DNA of 64,000 nt from CAXMST01 sp963712765 (GCA_963712765.1 CAVQIX010000001.1:62001-126000); one strand, 5' to 3'; positions 34,628-42,677 are shown, numbered from the stretch's first letter. Notes: generated by a model not told the origin, from the letters alone. Numbers and translations: made by a program.

Positions 34628-35448
34628 CGGCGCGGCTCGCGACCGGTCAGCTCGCGATAGAGCTCGTTCGGTCGCGTCCCGGTCAGGGCGGCGACGACGC
34701 CGGCGGCGGCCCGGGGTCGCGCTCCAGCCTGCACGAGGCGGCGGAGGGCGTCGACCGCGAAGGCCTTGTCGGGAGAGGACGCGCGCTTCCGGGAGGGGGC
34801 GATCACCACGACGATCTCGCCCTTCACTTCGCCGCGGAAGCGCCGTGCGAGCTCGCCGAGCGTGCCGCGGGCGACCTCCTCGTGGAGCTTGGTCAGCTCG
34901 CGGCAGACCGCGGCGGGCCGGTCCGGCGCCAGCGCCGCGAGCGCTCGAAGCGAGTCCGGTAGTCGCCGCGGCGACTCGAAGGCGACCACGGTCTCGGTCG
35001 ATTGCAGGACCCGCTCGAGCTCGCCTGCGCGCCGCGGCAAAAAGCCCTCGAAGCGCCAGCGACCGGGCGGCAGGCCCGAGGCCACCAGCGCCGTTGGGAT
35101 CGCACTCGGGCCCGGCAGGACCTCGATGTCGAGGTCGCGCTCGATGCAGGCGGCGATCAGCCGGTAGCCGGGATCGGACAGCACGGGCGTGCCCGCATCA
35201 CTTATCAATGCGACCCTGGCCCCGCGCTCGATCGCCTGTGAGAGCTGTTTGGCCCGGTCCTCCTCGTTGTTCTCGTGATAGGAGATGAAGCGGGGGGATT
35301 CGAGCTCGAGCATCTCGTAGAGGCGGCCGGCACGCCGCGTGTCCTCGCAGGCGACGACGTCGGCGTCCGCCAGCGCCCCCTTGACGCGTTCGGAGATATC
35401 GCCCATGTTCCCGATCGGGGTCGGACACACCGTCAGCCGCCCCGCCAT
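34624..35448 (-). CDS. rsmI: 16S rRNA (cytidine-2'-O)-methyltransferase RsmI
   Basis: The 274-residue tetrapyrrole-methylase-fold enzyme has PTPIGNMGDISERV, CEDTRRAGRL, FISYHENNEEDRA, SDAGTPVLSDPG and LPGPSAIPTAL. It methylates C1402 of 16S rRNA. The frame is open another 900 bases upstream, antisense-like to the ROK gene, but the ATG at 35448 gives the standard N-terminus. It shares one base with the ROK stop (TGATG) and overlaps the helicase start by 4 bases. Confidence 0.95.
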   Translation of the reverse strand: MAGRLTVCPTPIGNMGDISERVKGALADADVVACEDTRRAGRLYEMLELESPRFISYHENNEEDRAKQLSQAIERGARVALISDAGTPVLSDPGYRLIAACIERDLDIEVLPGPSAIPTALVASGLPPGRWRFEGFLPRRAGELERVLQSTETVVAFESPRRLPDSLRALAALAPDRPAAVCRELTKLHEEVARGTLGELARRFRGEVKGEIVVVIAPSRKRASSPDKAFAVDALRRLVQAGARPRAAAGVVAALTGTRPNELYRELTGREPRR

Positions 35449-36419
35449 CAGCTCCCTCCCCGGGCCGCGCCGACGAGCTCTTCGCGAGCGAGCGTCGCGG
35501 CGCCGATCATTCCCGCGTCCGCACCCAGCGCCGCGAGCCTGACCGGAACCTCGTTCTGGGGCGGCAATGCCCGGCGACGTAGCTCGTCGCGGGCGGGATC
35601 GAGGATCAGCTCCCCGGCCGCCATCACCCCGCCGCCGAGTAGCAGCACGTCCGGATCGAGGCTGTTGGCGAGGCTTGCCAGCGCGACGCCGATGCGGCGA
35701 CCGATGAGGGCGAGGACGTCGGCCGCGACCGCGTCGCCGTCGCGGGCGGCGGCCAGGATCATGCGCCCTTCGATCGGCCCACCCGCGGCCGCCGCGCGTC
35801 CGAGCGCCGATTCCGGCGCCCGCTCGGCTGCGACCCGGCCCTCGCGGGCCAGCGCGGTGCCCGAGGCGAGCGACTCCACGCAACCCCGGTTCGGGCAGTT
35901 GCCCTGGCATCGCGGACCCTCGGAGTCGATGACGATGTGACCCAGTTCGGCGCCGGCGCCGGTCGATCCACGGTAAGGGTGCCCGTCGAGAATCAGGCCG
36001 CCGCCGATCCCGGTCCCGATCGTCAGCATCGCGACGTTGGTCGCGCCCCGGGCGGCTCCATGGCGGTGCTCCGCCAGGACGGCGACGTTGGCGTCGTTGT
36101 CCAGCGATGTCGGTAGCCCAAGCCGCTCGGAGACCAGGTCCTTGAGCGGCAGCTCGACCAGAGGCAGGTTGACGGCGCTGACGCAGATGCCGGCCCGACG
36201 GTCGATCGTGCAGGGAACGCCGAGACCGATCGCCTCCACAGCGGGCCGCGCCGCGGTAGCGGCCCTCAGTTCGCGCTCGAGCAGCTCGACGACCTCGTCC
36301 TCGCTGCGACCGTGGGAGTGGGTGACGCACCTGTGCAGAACCGAGCATCCATCCGCGACCACCCCGACCGCCATCTTCGTGCCCCCGAGATCAACACCGA
36401 CTGTCTCCGGTGAGCTCAC
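35448..36419 (-). CDS. ROK family sugar kinase (glucokinase-like)
   Basis: The 323-residue ROK protein has the phosphate loop VGVDLGGTKMAVGVV, the catalytic Asp in LDNDANVAVLAEH and TIGTGIGGGLILDG. The zinc motif runs from a His in GHIVID through CQGNCPNRGCVES. It has no N-terminal DNA-binding region, so it is a kinase rather than a ROK repressor. Glucose is the likeliest substrate but other hexoses are possible. rsmI is coupled directly behind it. Confidence 0.88.
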   Translation of the reverse strand: MSSPETVGVDLGGTKMAVGVVADGCSVLHRCVTHSHGRSEDEVVELLERELRAATAARPAVEAIGLGVPCTIDRRAGICVSAVNLPLVELPLKDLVSERLGLPTSLDNDANVAVLAEHRHGAARGATNVAMLTIGTGIGGGLILDGHPYRGSTGAGAELGHIVIDSEGPRCQGNCPNRGCVESLASGTALAREGRVAAERAPESALGRAAAAGGPIEGRMILAAARDGDAVAADVLALIGRRIGVALASLANSLDPDVLLLGGGVMAAGELILDPARDELRRRALPPQNEVPVRLAALGADAGMIGAATLAREELVGAARGGS

Positions 36420-36464
36420 AGGTCGAAACGGCGCGCGAGCTGAATCCGGGAGGGCATACGGCAG

Positions 36465-36470
36465 TATTAC
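36465..36470 (+). promoter_or_regulatory. candidate -10 element of the LCP gene
   Basis: TATTAC ends 6 bases before the ATG at 36477, so transcription would start at the first codon. A loose -35 (CTGAAT) lies 19 bases upstream. No Shine-Dalgarno is seen. Confidence 0.35.
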
Positions 36471-36476
36471 CTGCTC

Positions 36477-37817
36477 ATGGCGGCGGACGAACCCGAGCGG
36501 CCCAAGCGGCCCGAATACAAGGTGTACCGCGGCGGCAAGGGCCGCAAGGGCGGCGGGACCAAGCCGGCCGGCAAGCCCGCTACCCCTTCCCGCACGCCCT
36601 TACGCGCCAAGAAGGAGAACGGGCCCGACTACAACGTCTACCGATCGCGCGGCGGTCCGCTCGGCAAGCTCAGGGGCGCGATCAGCCTCACCGCCCTGAA
36701 GGAGAGAATTGGCCGGGGCGAGGGCGCCCGCAGCCCCAAGGTCTCGCCGAAGCCCCCTGAGCAGACCGGGGGACCGGGTGAGAAGCCGCGCTGGCGCACC
36801 GTGCTGCGCTGGACCCTGATCGTCGCCGGCGCCTGGTTCCTGCTCAGCGTGGTCCTGTTCGCGATCAGCGCGCAGATCCAGAAGGGAAAGCTCGCCGACG
36901 CCGCGGCCGCCGAGCTCGGCGGCAATCCCCTGCTCGCGGCGTTTCCGCAGACGATCCTCGTGATCGGCACCGACGCCCGCCCGGAGGCAACCGGCGCGCT
37001 CGAGTCCGAGAAACGCAAGAAGTGCCTCACCCAGGGCGCTACCGGAGAGGCCCCGTCCAACGACTGCACGGGCTTCCGCGCCGACACACTGATGCTGGTC
37101 CGCGCCGGCGGCGGCAGCTTCTCGAAGCTCTCGATCCCACGCGACACCCTCGCCGAGGTGCCGGGGCAAGGCCCCCAGAAGATCAACTCGGCATTCGCGA
37201 GCGGCGGGGCGGGGGCGCAGATCGAGGCGGTCGAGGACTTCCTCGGCATCGACATCGACCACGTCGTCATTCTCGACTTCCAGGGCTTCGCCGACTTCAT
37301 CGACGCGATCGGCGGGGTGAAGGTCAACGTCACCAGCCGGCTCAAGGCGAAGATCGACGGTGGATCGAGCCAGGGCGGGATCACCCTGAAGCTCGACCGC
37401 GGCGAGGTCACCCTCGACGGGGACCGGGCGCTCGCCTACTCGCGAGCCCGGACCAACCTCCGCAATCCGAGCGAGACGGATCTCGAACGGACCGAGCGTC
37501 AGCAGCAGGTCCTGAAGGGGATCAAGGATCGCCTCACGAGCCCCTGGCGGGCGCCGATCAACTTCCTTCGCGGCCCGCTGATCGCCTGGAACGCTCCGAA
37601 GGCGATGGTCAGCGACATGGGCGCCCTGACCCTGCCCCAACTCGCGATCGCGATGGCGATCGGCGGCGACTCGGGGACCAAGATCCTCGGTCGGCGGAAC
37701 AGCGCCGGGACGACGGGGGGCAATATCGCGGTGCCGCTGCAGGAGTGCGAGCGGGCCGTCCGCAAGTTCCTCGGTGAGGAGGGGCCGCGCACGCCGGCCT
37801 GCTCGCCGCCGGGCTGA
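36477..37817 (+). CDS. LytR-CpsA-Psr (LCP) family cell-wall glycopolymer ligase
   Basis: A 446-residue protein with a ~110-residue basic, Pro-rich cytosolic leader and one membrane helix (about 118-140, LIVAGAWFLLSVVLFAI). The LCP domain follows: TILVIGTDARPE, RADTLMLVRAG, SIPRDTLAEV, INSAFASGG and ALAYSRAR. The Arg and Asp residues of the pyrophosphate-lipid site are present. LCP enzymes transfer glycopolymers from undecaprenyl carriers to peptidoglycan. The leader contains two KVYRGGKG/NVYRSRGG-like short repeats. It is divergent from the ROK gene. Confidence 0.92.
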   Translation: MAADEPERPKRPEYKVYRGGKGRKGGGTKPAGKPATPSRTPLRAKKENGPDYNVYRSRGGPLGKLRGAISLTALKERIGRGEGARSPKVSPKPPEQTGGPGEKPRWRTVLRWTLIVAGAWFLLSVVLFAISAQIQKGKLADAAAAELGGNPLLAAFPQTILVIGTDARPEATGALESEKRKKCLTQGATGEAPSNDCTGFRADTLMLVRAGGGSFSKLSIPRDTLAEVPGQGPQKINSAFASGGAGAQIEAVEDFLGIDIDHVVILDFQGFADFIDAIGGVKVNVTSRLKAKIDGGSSQGGITLKLDRGEVTLDGDRALAYSRARTNLRNPSETDLERTERQQQVLKGIKDRLTSPWRAPINFLRGPLIAWNAPKAMVSDMGALTLPQLAIAMAIGGDSGTKILGRRNSAGTTGGNIAVPLQECERAVRKFLGEEGPRTPACSPPG

Positions 37818-37824
37818 CGGCGGG

Positions 37825-38148
37825 TCAGTCGGACTTGCTCGAGGCCGCGGCCTTTTCCGAGCCCTTGCCGGAATCGCCGCTCTTCGGGCTTCCCTCGCTG
37901 GAGCTGGGCTTCCCGCCCGAGTCCTTGCCCGAATCGGAGGAGGACTCCGAGCCGGTCGGCTTTTTGGCGCCCTTGCGAGCGTAATCGGTCGTGTAGAAGC
38001 CGGAGCCCTTGAAGTGCACGGCCGGGGCGCTGAGCACACGGGAGGCCGCGGCGTCGCAGACCTCGCAGACCTCGAGTGCGTCATCGCTCATCGACTGGAA
38101 GGCCTCAAAGGTGTGCCCGTTCTCGCAGCGATACTCGTAGATCGGCAT
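37825..38148 (-). CDS. FmdB-family zinc-ribbon regulatory protein
   Basis: The N-terminal ~58 residues are a typical FmdB zinc ribbon: MPIYEYRCENGHTFE, CEVCD, then PAVHFKGSGFYTTDY. One of the four usual Cys ligands is replaced by His (CENGH). The remaining ~50 residues are Ser/Lys/Asp-rich and probably disordered. Some family members are annotated as regulators, but a general role is not settled. It converges with the LCP gene 7 bases away. Confidence 0.88.
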   Translation of the reverse strand: MPIYEYRCENGHTFEAFQSMSDDALEVCEVCDAAASRVLSAPAVHFKGSGFYTTDYARKGAKKPTGSESSSDSGKDSGGKPSSSEGSPKSGDSGKGSEKAAASSKSD

Positions 38149-38208
38149 AGAAGCGGCGATTATGGCAGCCCGGCTCCGATCGACCCGGGGGACCCCGTCA
38201 GGCGGCGG

Positions 38209-38334
38209 TCAGCGACGCCGCGGCTCGAGCGTCTTGCCCGTCGAGTGCCAGAGGGCCCACCTCGCCAGGTGACGGCCGGCGCTAAGGGTGGTGTGGATCA
38301 GCGAGTTCACGAAGGGCTCCTTCCAGATCCCCAT
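38209..38334 (-). CDS. possible 41-residue small protein, unknown function
   Basis: A start at ATG 38334 is preceded by GGAGGCAAGGTGAAA, a good ribosome site. The reading frame runs 41 codons to TGA at 38209. The peptide starts MGIWKEPFVNSLIHTTLSAG and ends LEPRRR; the middle is amphipathic with several His and Trp. It is too short for automatic calls. The ribosome site and the position in an otherwise empty region support it; nothing identifies a function. Confidence 0.45.
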   Translation of the reverse strand: MGIWKEPFVNSLIHTTLSAGRHLARWALWHSTGKTLEPRRR

Positions 38335-38413
38335 TTTCACCTTGCCTCCAACTCCCCCATCAACTCCATCGACCGATCGGATGAGATGCGTTAGGTACTC
38401 GACCCTAACCCTC

Positions 38414-38444
38414 TAGGGGTAGTAGACCGCAGATAGGGGTAGTA
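38414..38444. repeat. two direct copies of TAGGGGTAGTA, 20-base period
   Basis: TAGGGGTAGTA occurs at 38414-38424 and again at 38434-38444, with similar flanks (GACC and AACC). The copies are two helical turns apart, so a protein could bind both on the same face. They lie about 70-95 bases upstream of glyS. Confidence 0.6.
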
Positions 38445-38509
38445 AACCCAGATCGCGGTGTGCGCAGCATCCGGGGCCGGCCGCCTGTCGTTAGGGTGGC
38501 TGGCCCACC

Positions 38510-39895
38510 ATGACTGAGCCCCAGCAGCAAGAGGCGGCCGAGACGAGCGCTGAGGTCTCCCTCGATGAGATCGTCGCGCTCTGCAAACGGCGCGGCTTCA
38601 TCTTCCCCTCCTCCGAGATATACGGGGGCGTCGGGTCGACCTACGACTATGGCCACTACGGAGTCCTGCTCCGCAACAACGTCAAGGCCCAGTGGTGGCG
38701 CTCGATGCTCACCGATCGCGATGACATCGTCGCGCTCGACTCGGCGATCATCCAGCACCCGCGGGTCTGGGAGGCCTCCGGTCATGTTGGCGGATTTTCC
38801 GACCCCCTGGTCGAGTGCAAGGTCTGCAAGAAGAGATTCCGCGAGGACCAGCTCGACCTCGGAGAGTGCGGCAAGAAGCCGTCGAAGGCCCCCGGGGAGG
38901 GGCCCGACTGCGACCTCGGCGAGGCGCGCGAGTTCAACCTGATGTTCAAGACCCAGGTAGGCCCGGTCGCCGCCTCGGGGTCGGAGGCCTACCTGAGGCC
39001 CGAGACCGCGCAGGGGATCTTCATCAACTTCAAGAACGTTCTCCAGTTCGCGCGCAAGAAGCCGCCGTTCGGGATCGCCCAGATCGGCAAGTCGTTCAGG
39101 AACGAGATCACGACTGGGAACTTCATCTTCCGCACCCGTGAGTTCGAGCAGATGGAGATGGAGTTCTTCTGCCCGCCCGACCAGGCCGAGAAGTGGCACG
39201 AGCACTGGATGCAGCAGCGGATGAACTGGTACCTGCAGCTGGGGATCCGGAAGCAGAACCTGATCCTCCGCCCGCATGAGGCCGACGAGCTCAGCCACTA
39301 CTCGAGCGCCACCTCCGATATCGAATACCTGTTCCCGATGGGCTACTCGGAGCTGGAGGGAATCGCCAACCGGGGCGACTTCGATCTCACCCAGCATGCC
39401 GAGTACTCGGGCGAGAAGCTCGAGTACTTCGACCAACAGAGCGGCGAACGGTACGTCCCCCACGTGATCGAACCCGCGGCCGGGGTCGACCGGGCGACGC
39501 TCGCCTTCCTCACCGACGCCTACTGGGTCGAGGAGGTGGAGGGACGCGAACGCACCGTGCTCAGCCTGCACCCGAAGCTGGCGCCGGTCAAGGTCGCGAT
39601 CCTGCCCCTGGTCCGTAAGGACGGAATGCCGGAGCGGGCCCGCGAGGTGTTCGACTCACTCAAACGCCGGATCGACGCTGAATACGACGAGGGTGGCTCG
39701 ATCGGCAAGCGCTACCGCCGCCAGGACGAAATCGGCACCCCCTGGTGCGTGACAATCGACGGCGAGACGGCCGAGGACGATTCGGTCACCCTCCGGGATC
39801 GGGACAGCCTCGAGCAGAGACGGGTCCCGATCGAGGGATTGGCGGACGAGCTGCTGGGGCGGCTCGAGACCGACTGGACGAGCCCGAAGGCCTAG
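38510..39895 (+). CDS. glyS: glycyl-tRNA synthetase (dimeric class II type)
   Basis: The 461-residue enzyme is the single-chain alpha2 type shared by many Gram-positives, archaea and eukaryotes, not the alpha2beta2 type. Signatures include KRRGFIFPSSEIYGG, YLRPETAQGIFINF, GKSFRNEITTGNFIFR and FEQMEMEFFCPP. A C-terminal anticodon-binding domain begins about residue 355 (LAPVKVAILPLVR). A Cys-containing insertion (CKVCKKRF...C...C) around residues 103-130 may bind zinc. It charges tRNA-Gly. Confidence 0.96.
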   Translation: MTEPQQQEAAETSAEVSLDEIVALCKRRGFIFPSSEIYGGVGSTYDYGHYGVLLRNNVKAQWWRSMLTDRDDIVALDSAIIQHPRVWEASGHVGGFSDPLVECKVCKKRFREDQLDLGECGKKPSKAPGEGPDCDLGEAREFNLMFKTQVGPVAASGSEAYLRPETAQGIFINFKNVLQFARKKPPFGIAQIGKSFRNEITTGNFIFRTREFEQMEMEFFCPPDQAEKWHEHWMQQRMNWYLQLGIRKQNLILRPHEADELSHYSSATSDIEYLFPMGYSELEGIANRGDFDLTQHAEYSGEKLEYFDQQSGERYVPHVIEPAAGVDRATLAFLTDAYWVEEVEGRERTVLSLHPKLAPVKVAILPLVRKDGMPERAREVFDSLKRRIDAEYDEGGSIGKRYRRQDEIGTPWCVTIDGETAEDDSVTLRDRDSLEQRRVPIEGLADELLGRLETDWTSPKA

Positions 39896-40084
39896 GCGCG
39901 TCGGCCGGCGCCTGGGGCACCGAGGTCGGCCGGGGCTGTGGCGCTTCGTTCGAGTGCCGCCGAGGGCGTCTGGGAGTCGGAGTGCAGCTGGCGGACCGGA
40001 TAGGTGCTGATTCGTTGCGCTTCGTGTCCCAACCGTGCGTGGTGGTGGATCAGGCTGGGTGGATGGCGCGCGAGGTTGAAGTTG

Positions 40085-40101
40085 GTTCCCTGGGAGGGAA
40101 C
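40085..40101 (+). promoter_or_regulatory. inverted repeat covering the ribosome site of the AbiEi/DUF559 gene
   Basis: GTTCCC (40085-40090) and GGGAAC (40096-40101) form a perfect 6-base dyad with a 5-base centre, ending at the base before the ATG. The Shine-Dalgarno GGGAGGG is inside it. It could be an operator or an RNA hairpin that hides the ribosome site. Confidence 0.5.
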
Positions 40102-41019
40102 ATGGGTCAACCTCGCGGGCTTGAGCGCGGAATCGCCAGCCTGGCGGGAAGCCAGTACGGCGTCATCGCACACCGGCAGGTTCTCGCGCTCGGTGCAACC
40201 CGGAAGCGGGTCTGGGCGCGGGTTCGCGAAGGCTCGCTCATCGCCATACACCGTGGGGTCTACGCAGTTGGTCACGCCAGCCTCAGATGGGAGGGACGAC
40301 GGATGGCGGCCGTGCTTGCCGGCGGGCCGTGGGCGGTGCTCTCACACACCAGCGCCGCCATGAGCTGGGGGGTTGTCGATCGGTACTCCTCGTTGCCCAC
40401 CGTCACCACCCCCACCAAGGGCCTGAGGCGCCCCGGCATCCAATGCCACTCGGCTCAACTCGCCCCCGATGAGGTCACGGTCCGCCGGGGCATCCCGATC
40501 ACGACCGCCGCCCGGACGCTGCTCGATCTCGCGGTCGTATTGCCGCCCGACCGGCTGGAGCGGGCGCTTGCGCAGGCCGAGTTCCTGCAGCTCTCCGATG
40601 TGACACCCCTGTCGGTGCTGATGGAGCGCCACCGGGGAGCCCGGGGCACGAAGGCTCTCAGGCGGCTGATCGCCTCCGGAGCCCCAACGTCGGGCATCAC
40701 CCGTAGCCCGCTCGAAGACCGTTTCCTCGCCTTCCTCGACTCGCGCTCCCTCCCCCGTCCCGAGCTGAACCAGCCACTGCAGCTTGGCCGGGACTTCATC
40801 GAGGTCGACTGCCTCTGGCGCCGGGCACGGGTCGCGCTCGAGCTCGACGGCCGCGTCTCGCACGAGCGCAGAGCCCAGTTCGCAACCGACCGACGACGCG
40901 ACCGGCGCCTGCTCGCGGCCGGGTGGCGGCCGGTCAGGGTGGCTCGAGAGCAACTGAGCGAACGGGTCGAGGCGGATGCGCTCGAGCGCGACCTGCGGCT
41001 GCTGCTCGGCCCGCGATAG
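40102..41019 (+). CDS. AbiEi-antitoxin-like N-terminal domain with DUF559 (Vsr-like) C-terminal domain
   Basis: The 305-residue product begins after a strong GGGAGGG ribosome site; the frame is open upstream to 39745 but without support. Residues ~8-60 (SQYGVIAHRQVLALGATRKR, VREGSLIAIHRGVYAVG) match the winged-helix domain of type IV antitoxins of the AbiEi type. The C-terminal part (SPLEDRFLAFL, FIEVDCLWRRARVALELDG, RDRRLLAAGWRPVRV) matches DUF559, related to very-short-patch endonucleases. No AbiEii-type toxin gene is adjacent. Such stand-alone fusions are frequent in some actinobacteria; their role is unknown. Confidence 0.8.
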   Translation: MGQPRGLERGIASLAGSQYGVIAHRQVLALGATRKRVWARVREGSLIAIHRGVYAVGHASLRWEGRRMAAVLAGGPWAVLSHTSAAMSWGVVDRYSSLPTVTTPTKGLRRPGIQCHSAQLAPDEVTVRRGIPITTAARTLLDLAVVLPPDRLERALAQAEFLQLSDVTPLSVLMERHRGARGTKALRRLIASGAPTSGITRSPLEDRFLAFLDSRSLPRPELNQPLQLGRDFIEVDCLWRRARVALELDGRVSHERRAQFATDRRRDRRLLAAGWRPVRVAREQLSERVEADALERDLRLLLGPR

Positions 41020-41022
41020 GTT
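41017..41022 (+). promoter_or_regulatory. candidate -10 element of the thioesterase gene
   Basis: TAGGTT, overlapping the stop of the preceding gene, ends 6 bases before the ATG at 41029. Transcription would then begin at the start codon. No Shine-Dalgarno is present between the two genes. Confidence 0.35.
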
Positions 41023-41028
41023 GCATCC

Positions 41029-41469
41029 ATGAGCGAGGAGCCGCGCGGACGCGATCACTACCCCCACTTCCTGACGGTTCCGACGCGGTGGAACGACAAC
41101 GATCCCTACGGGCACGTCAACAACATCGAGTACTACGGCTACTTCGACACCGTGATCAATCACTGGCTGATCAACGAGGGTGGGCTCGACATCCAGGATC
41201 AGAGCATCGTCGGATTCTGCGCCGAGTCGCATTGTCGCTACCACTCGGGGGTCACCTTCCCGCAGGTCGTCGAGGCCGGGCTGCGGGTCGGCAAGCTCGG
41301 CAACTCGAGCGTGCGATACGAGATCGGGATCTTCCCCGAGGGCGAGAACGAGCCGGCGGCCGAGGGCTGGTTCGTGCACGTCTTCGTCGACGCGGACGAG
41401 CAGGAGCCGACCCCGATACCGGAGCGGATCCGCGAGTCCCTGCACAGGCTCACGGCGGTTCCCGAGTGA
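41029..41469 (+). CDS. hotdog-fold acyl-CoA thioesterase (4HBT/YbgC-like)
   Basis: The 146-residue single hotdog domain has the motif RWNDNDPYGHVNNIEYYGYFD; its Asp and GHVNN helix form the active site of 4HBT/YbgC thioesterases. It hydrolyses acyl-CoA esters, with aromatic or short-chain acyl groups possible. Its stop overlaps the GTG start of the alcohol dehydrogenase (GTGA), so the pair is coupled. It opens an accessory run of catabolic-type genes. Confidence 0.88.
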   Translation: MSEEPRGRDHYPHFLTVPTRWNDNDPYGHVNNIEYYGYFDTVINHWLINEGGLDIQDQSIVGFCAESHCRYHSGVTFPQVVEAGLRVGKLGNSSVRYEIGIFPEGENEPAAEGWFVHVFVDADEQEPTPIPERIRESLHRLTAVPE

Positions 41470-42599
41470 GGACCCGCGCCGCGGTGCTCCGCGAGATGGG
41501 CATCAGCCCGCCGTACGCGGATTCAAGGCCACTCGAGATCGTCGAGCTCGAGCTGCAGGGACCCGGGCCCGGCGAGGTTCTCGTCGAGGTCGGTGCCGCG
41601 GGCCTGTGCCATTCGGATCTGAGCGTGATCGACAACACGCGGCCGCGGGTTATGCCGATGGCTCTCGGGCACGAGGCGGCAGGGACGGTGACCGAGGTTG
41701 GAGCCGGGGTCAAATCGCTTGCCGAGGGCGACCACGTGGTCCTCGCATTCGTCCCGGCCTGCGGGAGCTGCGGGCCCTGCCGGTCCGGTCGTGCCGCGCT
41801 CTGCGAGCCCGGTGCCGCCGCGAACTCGAAGGGCACCCTGTTGTCGGGGGCGATCAGGCTCAAGGAGGGGAACGGACAGCCGATCCACCACCACCTGGGG
41901 GTCTCGGCGTTCAGCGACCGGATCGTGGTCTCGGAGCGCTCGGCGGTCAAGGTCGACCCACGGCTTCCCTTCGAGGTCGCTGCCCTGTTCGGCTGCGCGG
42001 TGCTGACCGGAGTCGGGGCGGCAACGAGGAGCGCGCGGATCGAGGCAGGTGACCGGGTCGCGATCTTCGGACTCGGTGGGGTCGGCCTGGCGGCCGTGCT
42101 CGGCGCCTCCCTCGCCGGCGCATCTCAGGTAGTCGGAGTCGATCGGCTCGAGTCGAAACTGCAACTCGGCAGCCGGCTCGGGGTCACGACGACCGTTGCC
42201 GCGGGCGAGGATGTGGTCGAAGCCGTCCGGGAGGCGACCGACGGCGGAGCCGAGGTCGTGATCGAGACCGTCGGCAGCGCCGCGGTCCTGGCTGAGGCCT
42301 ACGCGGCAACCCGGCGCGGTGGTCAGACGGTGACGGTCGGCCTCCCCCACCCCAGCCAGATGCTCGAAATCGCCGCGACATCGCTGGTGTCGGAGGAGAG
42401 GACGCTGCAGGGCTCCTACCTCGGCTCGTGCGTGCCGGCCGAGGACATCCCCCGCTTCGTCGCCCTGCGCGAGGCCGGGAAGCTCCCGGTTGACCAGCTG
42501 TTGACCGGGACGATGCCCCTGGAGCAGATCAACGAGGGATTCGACCGCCTCGCCTCGGGAGAGGCGGCGCGCCAGGCCGTCGTCTTCGGCTCGCCCTAG
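41466..42599 (+). CDS. zinc-dependent alcohol dehydrogenase family protein
   Basis: The 377-residue MDR enzyme has the catalytic zinc region GLCHSDLSV and LGHEAAGTV. The structural zinc lobe is CGSCGPCRSGRAALC (C-x2-C-x2-C-x7-C), and the NAD(P) loop is IFGLGGVGLAAV. It oxidises alcohols or reduces aldehydes; class III-like and aryl-alcohol types share this layout. Start is the GTG at 42... of the GTGA overlap with the thioesterase stop (41466). Together they could process an alcohol or acyl-CoA intermediate. Confidence 0.92.
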   Translation: MRTRAAVLREMGISPPYADSRPLEIVELELQGPGPGEVLVEVGAAGLCHSDLSVIDNTRPRVMPMALGHEAAGTVTEVGAGVKSLAEGDHVVLAFVPACGSCGPCRSGRAALCEPGAAANSKGTLLSGAIRLKEGNGQPIHHHLGVSAFSDRIVVSERSAVKVDPRLPFEVAALFGCAVLTGVGAATRSARIEAGDRVAIFGLGGVGLAAVLGASLAGASQVVGVDRLESKLQLGSRLGVTTTVAAGEDVVEAVREATDGGAEVVIETVGSAAVLAEAYAATRRGGQTVTVGLPHPSQMLEIAATSLVSEERTLQGSYLGSCVPAEDIPRFVALREAGKLPVDQLLTGTMPLEQINEGFDRLASGEAARQAVVFGSP

Positions 42600-42655
42600 C
42601 CGGGAGAGGTCTTCAGCGCGAGGCCAAAGCCTGCAGTGACTCGCCGGGGGGCCAG

Positions 42656-42671
42656 GGTGAGATCGGTCACA
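42656..42671. promoter_or_regulatory. CRP/FNR-family-like operator site
   Basis: GGTGAGATCGGTCACA matches the TGTGA-N6-TCACA consensus of CRP-type regulators at 9 of 10 defined bases. It lies in the 154-base gap 83 bases before the oxidase-SCP2 start. A possible -10 (TACGCT, 42702-42707) puts the site about 50 bases before a predicted transcript start. GlxR/CRP proteins use this consensus in actinobacteria; the link here is inference. Confidence 0.5.
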
Positions 42672-42677
42672 CAGCCC

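Larger units (their letters stand above)
38149..38509. other. 361-base intergenic region between fmdB-like gene and glyS
   Basis: This is the longest stretch without a large ORF. It contains a probable 41-codon gene on the minus strand (38209-38334), two copies of an 11-base direct repeat (38414-38444) and the glyS upstream region. A TAGGGT hexamer at 38492-38497 lies 12 bases before the glyS ATG. I see no T-box or riboswitch fold by eye. Confidence 0.6.

Noticed and set aside
31808..34660. 950-codon plus-strand open frame opposite the UvrD-like helicase gene
   Set aside because: It mirrors the codon structure of the helicase gene on the other strand, has no domain motifs, and is rich in Arg/Gly/Asp as expected for antisense frames in high-GC DNA.
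34624..36348. A 574-residue RsmI with a long N-terminal extension
   Set aside because: The extension is an alternative frame of the ROK kinase gene and has no domain; ATG 35448 fits the family.
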